Below, piece by piece: positions 34,829-45,699 of a stretch of DNA of 64,000 nt; position 1 is the stretch's first letter, and the number at the start of each line of letters is the position of its first letter. A program made the position numbers and the translations under genes. Location: the NCBI GenBank assembly GCA_025200525.1, contig CM045761.1, positions 137,890,223-137,954,222 on the forward strand. Direction: 5' to 3'. This DNA comes from Camellia lanceoleosa. Lineage: Eukaryota > Streptophyta > Magnoliopsida > Ericales > Theaceae. A model generated the notes under the pieces. The model searched no databases. It was not told where the DNA came from and was given only the letters and a program-made list of their open reading frames with translations.

Positions 34829-35252
34829 GGCAAATTTTACTTTATCTCTTATGGTTTGGGTCATGTGCGGTTCACCTTCCTAACGTATAGAAATGACTAC
34901 ATAATCCCTACGTGATTTGTGAACTGAAATGCACCGTTTAACATTGTTAAACATTCCATCCAACTTAACAGCAAGTGTGAAACATGTGATAGACATAAGG
35001 GGATTATTTGCTCATTTTCAAATTTTAAGGAAGTAAATTGTACATGGGAGACAGTATAGGGGGGTTAAAGTGCATTTTGTCTTTCAAATAAATGACAAAA
35101 ATACAGCAGTATTTTAGTCTTTTTATTAAATCATTAATAGGCCTAACGGTGCACTTCAGCCTATAAACACAAGTGGGTTATGCGATCATTTTCAAATGTT
35201 TAGGGGGTAAACCACACATGGTCCAAACTATAAGAGTAAAGTGAAGTTTTTT
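34829..35252. mobile_element. Inverted-repeat MITE
   Basis: The left arm GGCAAATTTTACTTTATCTC...TATGGTTTGGGTCATGTG matches the reverse complement of the right end (CTTATAGTTTGGACCATGTGTGG; plus strand 'ccacacatggtccaaactataag'). The second-level arms 'gtgcatttt' and 'aacggtgcacttcag' also oppose each other. The arms are degenerate, and no target duplication could be assigned. Confidence 0.55.
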
Positions 35253-35484
35253 CTTAAAGAAAAAAAAGGTACAGAAAAGACTATACTAACCAAGTAGAGT
35301 AAATTAGGCAAGATCATAAGAGTGCTGAATAATAAATTCCCTTCAAATCCCAAGGGGTTGTTTTTCCAATACCATCTCCTATGGGAGGGGACTATTAATC
35401 GCACTTATGGAGGCCTTTCATAGTATTAAGGGATTATGAATCTCCTTTCCTAGTTTGCAAACAAACACCATTATAGTGGGTCCT

Positions 35485-36029
35485 ACAGAGGGGTGTACAA
35501 AAAAATCGGTGGAACTAGTAAACCGATCCAATTAGATCTAAACTGCTTATTTGGGTTGGTTTTTATTAACTTTGATTCGATTCTGGTTTTGAAAATGGTG
35601 GAACCGTTCAAATTGATGCAGTTTTCAATTCCAAGCTTTTGGTTCTGATTACGAATGAAATAGACCGTGACATATTTATTTAATATTTATTATTATTTTT
35701 ATATGTAAAAATTAAAATATAAAACATCTCATATAAGATTTGAACACTAACTTTCATTGTGAAATTGATAAACTTTAACCAACTTAACCAAATTAATTAT
35801 CATTAATTTTTTTCCTAATATAAAATATACAGTATATCATATTTATTATTATATAAAATTTCTAGAATTGTAAAATCGGACTGAATCAAACCAACTTCTA
35901 TGGTTCAGTTCTGGTTTGATTCCATAGTTTTAACGGTTCAGTTACGGTTCAAATTTTTTTGAAACCGATCTTACATTTGGTTCTTGATTTACTCTAAAAT
36001 CGGACTAATCTGATCCGTATACACCTCTA
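35485..36029. mobile_element. Degenerate hAT-like MITE
   Basis: The left end AGAGGGGTGTACA and right end TGTATACACCTCTA are inverted. The subterminal sequence is rich in 'aaccgatcc', 'ggttctgatt' and 'ggttcagttctggtttga' words, as in the widespread TAGAGGTGT-type hAT MITEs. The 8-bp duplication is not preserved. Confidence 0.5.
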
Positions 36030-36088
36030 ATCTCACATCTATCATAATCAAATCTCCTCCTCTATCACCCAAAACAAATGGGCCCTAA

Positions 36089-36496
36089 GAGCATCCCCAC
36101 CAAAGCCCCTAAAGACCTCCTTACCTATTTGAAGGGATAAATGGCTCCCTATCCACCTGCATTAGATCCCCTAAATAATCTCCTAAATTAGTTTTTATTC
36201 TGATGACTCCTATTTGTGAGAGTCACTATAACCTATATTTTTTTTTCTTTTTTTTCTTTTTGCTTTGCTTTGTTTAGGGACTGCAATACACATTTATGAT
36301 TTTTATTTTTTTTTAAATTTATAATTAAAAATTATATTTTAATAAAATAAAGAAAAAATAGGGAGTTTGTTAATAGAATAGAGAAAGAATAGGGAGGCTG
36401 TTGGGAGAAATAAATGAAAAAGTGATTCCTAAAATAAGGAATGAATTTTTTAATAATATTTTAAGGTAAAATTTAGGTAAACTGGTAGGGATGCTC
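36089..36496. mobile_element. Tourist-like (PIF/Harbinger) MITE, copy 1
   Basis: The ends GAGCATCCCCACCA and TGGTAGGGATGCTC are inverted repeats with one mismatch, flanked by TAA on both sides (36086-36088, 36497-36499). A 3-bp TAA/TTA duplication with a G-rich TIR is the PIF/Harbinger signature. It interrupts the RNase H-like fragment at 36500-37240. Confidence 0.82.
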
Positions 36497-36499
36497 TAA

Positions 36500-37240
36500 C
36501 TTCTTTAGCCAAACAATTAGCATAAGCATTGGCATCGCGCCTCGCAACTTTAAGGTTGCAAGTCCAGTTTTGAGAAATCAGCTCTCGGATGCTCTGCCAT
36601 AAGTTGAAATTATGGTCCACTTTACTTAGACTTTGTATCACATGAACAGTCTCTAAGAGCATCCACACCACCCTTTTTAAATTTTTAGTCAAATTATAGC
36701 TAAAAAAGTTATTTTATTATTTTAGCTAGTTACCTTTTTAGTACCTATTGTATCAAACTCTCTATTCTAACTTAATTTTTTTAAAATATTATTTTCTTAT
36801 TGTGTTTGTTATTTTTTCTTTTTTTATTAAATTGATGAGTTACGAACCAAACAATTCTTAAAAAAAAAAAAAATGGCCGTTGACCGGTTAATCGGCTGGA
36901 CTTCTGGGCGGACATCCGGTAACACTAATCTCCATGTTGTAGCGATGAACAGTATCTCGCTTGTTGTAGCGAGATACTATAGCAATCATAAATTAGCGAG
37001 ATATTGTAGCGAGACTGATGAATGTCCATTTTTGATAAATAAATCACTAATTTAGCTAAAAAATGATTTTAACTAGTTTGATGCAGATACTCTAAAAGTC
37101 CATTTTGATGTCCATAAATCAAAAGTCCGCCTCCCAAATTGTTTGAATGCCCACCCAAATAGCCTATAGTTTTGCAGCAATAATAGTGGTTTCCCCTATA
37201 AACAATCGTGCTACGTAGTTCGAAAAATCAGGCTCGAATG
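36500..37240 (-). pseudogene. RNase H-like domain fragment split by a MITE
   Basis: On the minus strand, 37240-37096 reads PDFSNYVARLFIGETTIIAA...AIWVGIQTIWEAD. After the MITE (36657-37092), 36656-36500 continues ETVHVIQSLSKVDHNFNLWQ...DANAYANCLAKEV. This is the pattern of the plant RNase H-like (RVT_3) domain: the TT-x-AA-x-L-x-A-x-x-x-G helix, a V...I segment, then R-x-A-N...A...LAK. Such domains end plant LINE-like ORFs and also occur as host RNase H-like genes. In-frame stops at about 37164 and 37118, plus the MITE, show that it is dead. The upstream part dissolves into CT-repeat sequence. Confidence 0.65.
36657..37092. mobile_element. Tourist-like MITE, copy 2, inside the RNase H fragment
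   Basis: The ends GAGCATCCACACCA and TGATGCAGATACTC are degenerate inverted repeats, flanked by TAA (36654-36656, 37093-37095). The inner sequence includes ACCGG-containing stretches (36879-36925) like those at 17300-17420, and 'gtagcgagatactatagc' / 'tagcgagatattgtagcgag' repeats. Confidence 0.7.
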
Positions 37241-37289
37241 GTCCATTTTTTTTTTCCTTTTTCCTTTCCCTTCCTTGCCTTCTACGCAG

Positions 37290-37334
<45 letters not shown>

Positions 37335-37564
37335 ACAAACAGAATTCCAAACTTTCCCTTCCTTGCCTTGATTTTTTTTGTTTTGTGCTTCAACAAAGTA
37401 GATGGAAATGGAGGGTACAAAATGGGTTTGAGTTCTAAACAAAATCAATCCCAAAATCAAGATCCAAACCCATATAATCAAAATCAACCCATAGAATCAA
37501 AAAAACCAAACCCAAAATCAAGATATAGCTTCGGCCTTTCCATCCATGGTGATCTCTATCCACG

Positions 37565-37599
<35 letters not shown>

Positions 37600-38040
37600 C
37601 ATAGACCTACGCTCCCTTCTCTTACACAGCTCTCTCTCTCTCTCTCTCGCTCTTCGAGCATTGGGTTTGGATGGATGGGTGGCCATAACCTAGTGAGGAA
37701 GAGATAAGGAAAGAGGGAGTGGAAGTGATTGTTTTTATAAAGGATTGTGTTTCAGTGGCTTTGGTTTAGTTGCAGAGAGAGAGAGAGTACTATGTTTGTT
37801 CCCTTGTTTTGTTGAGAGAGATTTTTTTATTTGGCCATCTGTTTTGCTAGCCATACAAATTTGGAGCAACTTGGCTCCTCCTCTCCTTTTCTCCTTCTTC
37901 TCTTCTCTTTTCCATCTTCTCTTCTTTTCTTTTTCATCTTCTTCTTCTGTCTTTTCCATAGAGAAAACAGAGGGAAAGAAGAAAAGAAAAAAAAAAAAAA
38001 TTTCTATCCAAAACGGTATCGTATTAGGTAGTGAAGTTAT
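37241..38040. repeat. CT/GA microsatellite-rich leader-like region
   Basis: (CT)n runs at 37294-37334, 37566-37594 and 37630-37648, a GA run near 37777-37788, and pyrimidine-rich 37875-37950. The open frames here are microsatellite artefacts. A plus-strand stretch around 37420-37550 (SSKQNQSQNQDPN, Asn/Gln/Pro-rich) could be a protein N-terminus, but its frame runs straight into the CT repeat. No gene is called. Confidence 0.55.
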
Positions 38041-38754
38041 TTAGGCCAATTTTTTTCGGACTACCAAGCTTTATTCCCCTATAAAATGTCGAAAATATTG
38101 CTATAGCTTCGCTTTTAATGTTGTCTGAAATTACATACACCTGTCTATGGACCATGGCCGGCTATCGCTATCTCCCTCTTTTTTTGAAATGGTCCAATTG
38201 TGTTGCTTTGCTTTCATATTACAATATTAAATAATTTTACAAAAATATTTTATATAAATTTTTATAGTTGACTTTAAAAAAAAAACAAAAAAAAAACTAA
38301 TATTATTTATAACTAATGTATTATGGACAGTATAAAAAAAAATCATAGATATAAATTTTAAAATAAATTATATAATGATAAAGTAAATTTTTATACACAA
38401 AATTTGAGTAAAAATTCAATGTAATACTAATATCACGTCATCATTGACATATAATATTACCAACCAGTAGTAAAGAAACACGTGAAGGATAAATTCCATA
38501 TGTCAAATGTAACTAACAATTTAATAAATTTCATGTCTTCATTGAAATTAATTATGTTTGTATGTCAATAATGATAGACATCACCATTATATTAAAATTT
38601 TCATATATAATAATATGACTTACGGTGATGCTTCATGCACCAATTAATATACACACTAGTGTACCAACACTAGTTATGATATTATTATTGACCCAACTCA
38701 TTAAATACATTACAAATATCTAAAACTTCTTAAATTATGCCACATCATCAATTG
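38041..38754. other. Intergenic, no gene seen
   Basis: AT-rich with poly-A runs and no recognisable repeat or gene. Confidence 0.5.
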
Positions 38755-38759
38755 GTATA

Positions 38760-39312
38760 TGAGAGGGACATTAATGACCTGTTACTGGGCTGGACAGACT
38801 TGGGCCGGGCGGAGTTTTGCCGGACAGATTTGGGCCGGGCAAGTGTTGGGCTGAGGATGTGTGGCCCAGTCTGGAAAGAAGATGCTCGGTTAAGGTAACG
38901 CTTGGTTGGACCGAGCTATATGTTCCGGCGGTGGCAAAGCCAGTCGAGTTAAGTGACCGGCGCCCGGAAAGACGTGGTCAGTCAAGGTACCTGTTTGCTC
39001 GGCAGGAAGGCCGACCAAAGATGAGCCGAGATACGCCTAGCCCGGTCTCCATTGAGTTTGACTAGTGGAGTGCTTGGGCATGAAGCTGCAACCGTTGATG
39101 ATCGAGATGATGTTGCATTCAGAGCTCCCTAGAGTGAATTTGGCGATCGGGTTAGGTGATGTTGACAAGGTTTCTGTTGTGAGATGGGATAATGAGTCCG
39201 CAGCGTCGAGAGATGGTGGAAGTAGATATGGGGTGCAAAGGGTATATGAGCAGGTCTGCGCCCTCCATACGGAGAGACACGAACATTTTGTAAGAAAACT
39301 CTTACACTCAAA

Positions 39313-39357
<45 letters not shown>

Positions 39358-39505
39358 CAAGATGTGTGCTAACTTGACCGTCGGAGGGGTTCTCCGGCCG
39401 CACACCACCGGGTGGCTCACCACTGTTGTGCTTTCAGGTGATCAGACAGAAACGGAGCTCGGAAGAAAGGAGTACGGGCTTGCCGAAATATTTGCTCCCC
39501 GTACA
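38760..39505 (+). repeat. Gypsy 2 5' LTR
   Basis: 746 bp. It is longer than its partner because of a 30-bp tandem duplication (ggacagaYttgggccgggc at about 38792-38840) and a longer CT run (39318-39353). Confidence 0.9.
39242..39248 (+). promoter_or_regulatory. Candidate TATA box, gypsy 2 5' LTR
   Basis: GGGTATATGAGC lies about 75 bp before the CT run and is conserved in the 3' LTR (GGGTATATGAGC at about 49906). The position fits a U3/R boundary. Confidence 0.5.
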
Positions 39506-39507
39506 AT

Positions 39508-39522
39508 TGGCGCCGTCTGTGG
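39508..39522 (+). other. Gypsy 2 primer binding site
   Basis: TGGCGCCGTCTGTGG starts two bases after the LTR end. It differs by one base from the gypsy 1 site. Confidence 0.8.
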
Positions 39523-39572
39523 TAATCTGACAAATAAAACCTTGTCTTCTAAAGCTCATCTGATCGCCTTCT

Positions 39573-41343
39573 ATGGCGAACAACGAGGAGATTCAAGTGT
39601 CCGCCATCGACGGAGTCACTCCGGTGTCGGCCAGACGAAGAGAACCTCCCACCATCTCTCCGATGGGGGACTTGGAGACATTCCCAAGAGGACAGTCAGG
39701 AGACTCGTGGGATAAGCGTGGGAGGAGTTATGGTCATTCACGGAGTCCAGAAGGTCATCGGCGGCGGAGAGACTCACACGCCAGACGTCTGGAAAGCAAG
39801 TTAAAAGACCAGGACGCTGTCATCCGGCGAATGGCGGCAGAGATGGAGGAGCTGAAGCGGCATGCCAAAGGGAAAGGTGTAGCTGGAGTGGGAGATCACA
39901 GTGAGCGCACCCAACCCCGCCGTTCAGGTAGTTAGAGTCAGCGACAAACTTCGTCCATTTCTATTACTAGAAGTTACAAGGTTGGTGATTCCGACGTGCA
40001 TTTAGAGAAGTCTAGCGCGTAAGATAGCACCTACCAGCCCTCACGTCCGGTAATGACGTCGAGGTACTCTTATTCCGCTCATTCAGAGGATTTGCAGGCA
40101 GTCTTAAAGAAGCGGGCTCACCGGCGGGAGGCTTAAAGGATACCGGCGTTCTAGCGGTTATCCTATGGGGTTCACACTAGCGAGGAGGTCGGAATGCCTC
40201 CACCCCGACTAGCGGCACCGCTCCTGGTGGATTCAGATTTAGCAAGGTTGAGTGCCACCCCTTTCTCCTTGGAAATAGAGACAACACCTCTTCCGTCGGG
40301 CTTCCACCAGCCAAAGTTCACATTGTACGACGGGAAGACCGATCCTTACATGCACGTAAGTCATTTCCGATAGGTCATGGCCGGACATAGGCGGAATGAT
40401 GCTCTTATGTGCCTTATCTTTCCGTCAAGTTTGGGCGAACTGGGCCTGAAATGGTTTGAAAGGCTGCCGGAGGGGAGTATAGAGAGGTGGCATCAGTTGG
40501 CCGAAGCCTTTGTGACGCGTTTCAAAACCAACACCAAAACACCAAAGGAAGTGGATCACCTACTGAGTGTCAAGATGGAACCGAGCGACACATTGAAGGC
40601 ATACAACTCCAGATATTGGGAAACCTTCAATGAGATCTTGGATTGCTTGGTCAACCTTGCAATCACTCAATACAAGCGTGGACTCCCAGTCGGACATAGA
40701 CTGCGGGACTCGCTTACCATGCATCTGCCGACTTCCATGGACCAGCTCATGCAGCGCATCAATGAGCACATCCAAGTTGAGGATGATGCGTCAGCATCTA
40801 CCATGAAGCCTACCACGGTAGCAACAAACAAGAAGACAGCAGGCAAAGTGCATACAATTGGGCAAGAGTCCAGCCGCTCAAGTGATCGAGCAGAGGAATC
40901 GGACCGTGGCTCGAATCGCAAAAACCGGGGTAGAGGACGTCGGAATGACCGGGATGACTATCCCCGAGAGATGGCGTGTGATTCAAGCGAAGGTGAAGGC
41001 GGGTAGCATCACCACGGTCTTCAAGATTCCAATCTATCGCATACTTAGTGAAATCCGAGACGAGGAGTACGTCCGGTTTCCTGCCAAGTTAGGTGATGGA
41101 CAGAAGGGCTACAATCCGCGGTATCGTTGCACGTTCCACCGGGAGAGAGGCCACCGGACTGAGGATTGTTTGCCGTTGAGGCAACACTTGGAAGAGCTGG
41201 TCGCGGCCAGGCACCTAGACCTTTACATTGATGGGGGCGTCAAGGCGAATCAGGCTCCGGTTGATCCTAGGGGACAGGATGACCGAGATGCGCCACCACA
41301 AGGAGTTATCAATGTCATTCACGGCATAGGAGAACCGGAGTGA
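39573..41343 (+). pseudogene. Gypsy 2 gag
   Basis: The start is Met 39573 (MANNEEIQVSAIDGVTP). The frame runs on to 41006 but is interrupted by several stops (first at 39933-39935, then around 40020, 40135, 40149 and 40371). Basic Arg-rich and coiled-coil-like N-terminal segments are followed by the capsid-like core (FTLYDGKTDPYMHVSHF, FPSSLGELGLKWFERLPEGS, GLPVGHRLRDSL). A frameshift between about 40860 and 41006 moves to the frame ending 41343, which has the knuckle CTFHRERGHRTEDC. The order and motifs match gypsy 1 gag. Confidence 0.85.
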
Positions 41344-41566
41344 GTTTGCGAACTCCGGGGTATGATCAAGAAGGCAGAACATATGAGGGAGGTTTTGTCG
41401 GTGCGACTGCCATCAATCAAAGGGGAAGAAGAAGAAAGATGTGATTAGTTTCACCTCAAGGGATCTCGGCGTATCCAGACGCCGCTGCGATGCCCTAGTA
41501 GTGACACTCGCGTCAAGAATTTGATGTCAAAGCGGATCTTGATCGTCGAGAAGCTCGGTCGAGATC

Positions 41567-44500
41567 ATGTATTATAGCGTGTTCAGCGGCTCAAACTCGG
41601 AGAGGCAGACTTGGCTCGGCAACCGCCATTGGTTGGTTTCAACTCTGGCCGGAGTGGCCCTTGGGAAAGATTATCCTGCCGGTCAAAGCAGGATCCGTAG
41701 TCAAGCAAGTGGAGTTTTGGGTATTACAAGTGCCTTCGACTTACAACCTGATCCTTGGAAGGGGATGGCTACACGTTATGCAAGCTGTGGCGTCGACCTA
41801 CTATCAGGTGATGAGATTTCCCTTGGCTATGGGGGCAATCGAGGAGATCTGGGAAGATTAAGTCATGTCCAAACAGTGCTTCGTGGCGGTGAATGGCAGC
41901 AGGGCTGCCAAAGGCTTCGTACAGATGATAGAAGGACCAGAAGACCGAGGAGTTTTGGAGGATGTGGGCACTAAGGCAGAGGACAAAGCTGTGGAGGACT
42001 TGGTTGAGGTGCGAATTGATATGGAGCGGTCGGATAAGTTCTTCCTGCTTGATTCCAGCCTTACTGCCCAAGAGAGGACCGAGATGGTTGAGTTTTTGAT
42101 GGCCAACATCGAAGTCTTCGCATGGTCGCCTTACGACATGCCCGGCCTTGATCCAAGTTTCATATGCCATCACCTCAATGTCTTCCCCGGAGCAAAGCCA
42201 GTTATTCAGCGAACAAGGAGATCGGCGCTGCATCACGCCGAGGTAGTTGCAGAGGAAGTGAAGAACTTGCTTGAGACGTGAGCAATTCAGGAAGTGCACT
42301 ACCCTCGGTGGAGTTCCAACACAGTAGTAGTACCTAAAAAGAATGGGAAGTGGCGAGTTTGTGTCGACTACAAGACAGTCAACCGAGCTTGTCCGAAAGA
42401 TAGCTTCCCCTTGCCGCGAATTGACCAGCTTGTGGACTTGACGGCTGGTCACCACAGGCTCAGTTTCCTGGACGCCTATCGCGGCTACCATCAAATTGCC
42501 ATGCATGGGCTTGACCGAGAGATTACTTCCTTCACGACTCCAATGGGACTCTTCTGCTACCGAGTCATGCCTTTTGGTTTGAAGAATGCCGGGGCAAGTT
42601 TTCAAAGGATGGTCACCAAGATGTTTGCTCCTTTGCTTGGCCGGACAATGGAGGCTTACATCGACGATATGGTGGTAAAAAGCCGACATGAAGCAGATCA
42701 CTTGTCCGACTTGGCCGAGATGTTTGCCATTCTCAAGAAGCACAAGCTACGCCTGAATGCGTCTAAGTGTGCCTTTGGTGTGGGGTCTAGAAAATTTTTG
42801 GGGTTCTTAGTCACAAACTGAGGCATCGAAGCAGACCCTACTCAGATAAGAGCCGTGCAAGAGTTGAAGCAGCCCAACTCGGCTAAGGACGTGCAGCATC
42901 TGGCCGAGATGGCCGCTGCGCTTAATCGATTTATAAGCCGGTCATCAGATCGCTGCCGTCCTTTCTTTCAGGCATTGAAGTCAAAGTTCTCGTGGGACGA
43001 AGAGTGTGATTGAGCTTTGGCCGAGCTCAAGGAATATCTGTCTTCTCCGCCGCTATTGGTTACGCTTGAGACAGGCGAGGAACTCTATCTCTACCTTGCT
43101 GTCTCGTAACATGCAGTCAGTGTGGTACTAGTCCGTACTGAATGAATTAAGCACCTCCTAATCTTCTACGTCAGTAAAACCTTGCTACCGGCAGAGATGA
43201 GGTACTTGCCATTGGAAAAGCTTGCGTTGGCATTGATGATGGCTTCAAGGAAGTTGGCGCACTATTTCCACGCCCATACCATCATCGTACTGACCGAGTT
43301 TCCTCTTAAGGCTTTGTTTGAACGGGCGGACTTCTCTGGCCGAATTCTCAAGTGGGCAGTCGAATTGGGACAATATGATATGAAGTTCCAACCGCGCACA
43401 GCCATCAAGGCCCAGGCTTTGGCCGATTTCGTTGTAGAATTCTCACCTGGAACTCATCCGGTGTGCCCGGTCGATATTGCATGGCGGAATAAAGAGAATG
43501 CAAGCATGACTGAGAAACAACTTGGTGGAGTTGGCGACGCGGAATTTGCGCACCCCACCGAAGTGCCCTCACTTTGTACAATTCCACGGACTGGTGACGC
43601 GATGACAGAGACAAGTGTTATTGCCCAACCCACTCTGTCCGGTACCGCATCACCAAGGGGGGAAGGAATGGACCCACCCAGCATAGAATCTGCGGCTAGC
43701 ACAATATCGCAACCTGGTGATTCGCCTACGGACTTGAGCATCGCAGATCAACTTGCTGTGTCCGGTGCCGAATCACCAAGGGGAGTTGGAGTGGAACCAA
43801 TCGGTCTGAGAACTAGAAAGCAGGACAATAGAACAGCGTGGTCCCATCACCCTTTGAAATTCTTAGGACCCTTCAGACTGTTGGAAACTCTTTATAGGGA
43901 AGATGTGGAAACTTTTCGTTGATAGAGCGTCGAATCGTCACGGTGCCGGGCTAGGTATTGTTCTTATCACACCGGATGGCCTCACTATTGAACATTCTAT
44001 CACCCTTGGATTCCCAGCATCTAACAAAGAGGCTGAGTACGAAGCACTTTTGGCCGGTCTCAAGAGCGCTCTTCAGATAAAGGCTTTTGAGCTAATGGTG
44101 TCTGATGATTCGACTTGTGGTTAACCAAGTCTCCGGATTTATGAAGCAAGGATACGAGAATGGCAAAGTACCAAGCTTGGTCGAGAACACATCAAGCGAT
44201 TTCGAGCTATCAGAGTTCAACAGATTGGCCGTGAAGAAAACAACCGAGCAGATGAGCTGGCCGGCCTTGCTTCAATGGTAGATTGTACGTCTCCTAACCC
44301 CCTATTGATTGAATTCCTTCTACGGCTGAGTATTGAGGAAGCCGGGCAGACGGATGTACTCTGCGCCGCACTAGGTCTTTCCTGGATGGACCCCATAATC
44401 CTGTTTCTCAGAGACCGGACTCTGCCAGCCGACAAGAATGAAGCACACAAAGTCCAGGTGAAGTCAGAGCGGTTTTGGCTCTCTCCATCTGGAGCGTTGT

Positions 44501-45617
44501 ATAAAAAGTCCTTCACCGGTCCTTATCTGAAGTGCGTGCACCCGAGTAGCGTGGAGACCTTCTTGTATGAAATTCACGAAGGCACCTGTGGCAGTCATAT
44601 AGGAGGCCGGTCATTGGCCTACCGAGCTATTTCGCAGGGATACTGGTGGCCGTGTATGCAGGCCAACGCACAAAAGTATGTCCGTAAGTGCGAGAAATGC
44701 CAGAAATTCGCCCATCAGATCCATCAGCCGGCCAAGGAACTTCTTCCTCCCACCAGTGCTTGGTCCTTTGCTATGTGGGGGCTAGATATAGTGGGGCCAC
44801 TCCCAACACGAACAGCAGGAAATTCTTCATCAGCGACCCTGATTACTTCACCAAATGGATCGAAGCCGAGCCCTTGGCAACAATCAAAGAGAAAGACGTG
44901 AAGCGATTTGTCTAGCAGAATATGGTCACGCGGTTTGGCGTCCCCAAGATTTTGATCTCTGATAACGGCACCCAGTTTGATGGTCGCCTATTCAGAGGAT
45001 TTTGTGAAGATCTGAAGATTGAATTCTACAACTCTACTCCGGCTTACCCACAGTCCAATGGTCAAGCCAAGGCATCAAACAAGACTATTCTTGATGGTTT
45101 GAAGAAACGACTGGAGAAGGCAAAAGGAAAATGGGCTGAGGAATTACCCAGCATCCTTTGGGCATACCGAACAACCCTGCGGCGATCTACCGGGGAGACT
45201 CCATTTGCTTTGGCTTATGGCATGGAGGCGGTCATACCTTTGGAAGTTGGCATGCCCACCTTAAGAAGTGAGAGTTTTGAACCCGAGCTGAACGCCGAGG
45301 CTATTGCCCTGGAACTGGACCTAGTGGAAGAGCGTCGGGAGAAGGCCCTCATCCACGTGGTCGCCTACCAACAAGAGCTCTCAAAGAAGTACAACAAAAC
45401 GGTGCACCCCAGACCGTTCAAAGTTGGTGATTGGGTTTTGAGGAAAGTTATGGGCAACACCCTAGTGCCAGGTGAAGGCAAACTAGAGGCAAATTGGGAA
45501 GGACCCTACAAGATCACCGGTCTGGGGGGCAAGGGGGCTTACCACTTGGAGGATCTTAAGGGAAGAGCAATACCCCGACCATAGAATGCGGCCAACCTCA
45601 AACTGTATTATTTCTAG
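41567..45617 (+). pseudogene. Gypsy 2 pol: protease, RT, two RNases H, integrase
   Basis: The protease end is seen as LILGRGWLH (41661-41861 frame). The RT (41865-42821, one TGA at 42279) has [25 protein letters not shown] and an intact YIDD. Further TGA/TAA stops follow at 42819, about 43011, 43108 and 43144. RNase H 1 ends VVEFSP (about 43450). A Ser/Pro/Thr-rich linker with an internal duplication follows. The archaeal-type RNase H (43903 on) reads LFVDRASN, with Arg where the family has Gly after the Asp, then NKEAEYEAL, and breaks after VSDDS. Integrase keeps HHCC and both Asp (LDIVGP, SDNGTQFD), but the catalytic Glu is Lys (NGQAKASNK). GPY/F follows (NWEGPYKI). Frameshifts lie near 43880-43905, 44110 and 44760-44830. 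Confidence 0.9.
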
Positions 45618-45699
45618 CTTTAGCTTTCTTTTTTGTGCAAAGGAATTTTTTGGTTTGCACTTCAGAATGTAATTCTTTTTGTCAATATATAGAAGTGAC

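Noticed and set aside
37164..37687. Open frames with Arg-Glu or Ser-Leu runs
   Set aside because: They are products of CT/GA microsatellites. Only the terminal residues of one frame (PDFSNYVARL onwards) are meaningful, as part of the RNase H-like fragment.
41769..42743. 324-codon minus-strand open frame
   Set aside because: It is the shadow of the gypsy 2 RT region, which has clear family motifs on the plus strand.
43182..43922. Separate host gene suggested by the Ser/Pro-rich open frame
   Set aside because: The frame begins inside the RNase H domain of gypsy 2 pol and leads into the second RNase H. It is the inter-domain linker.
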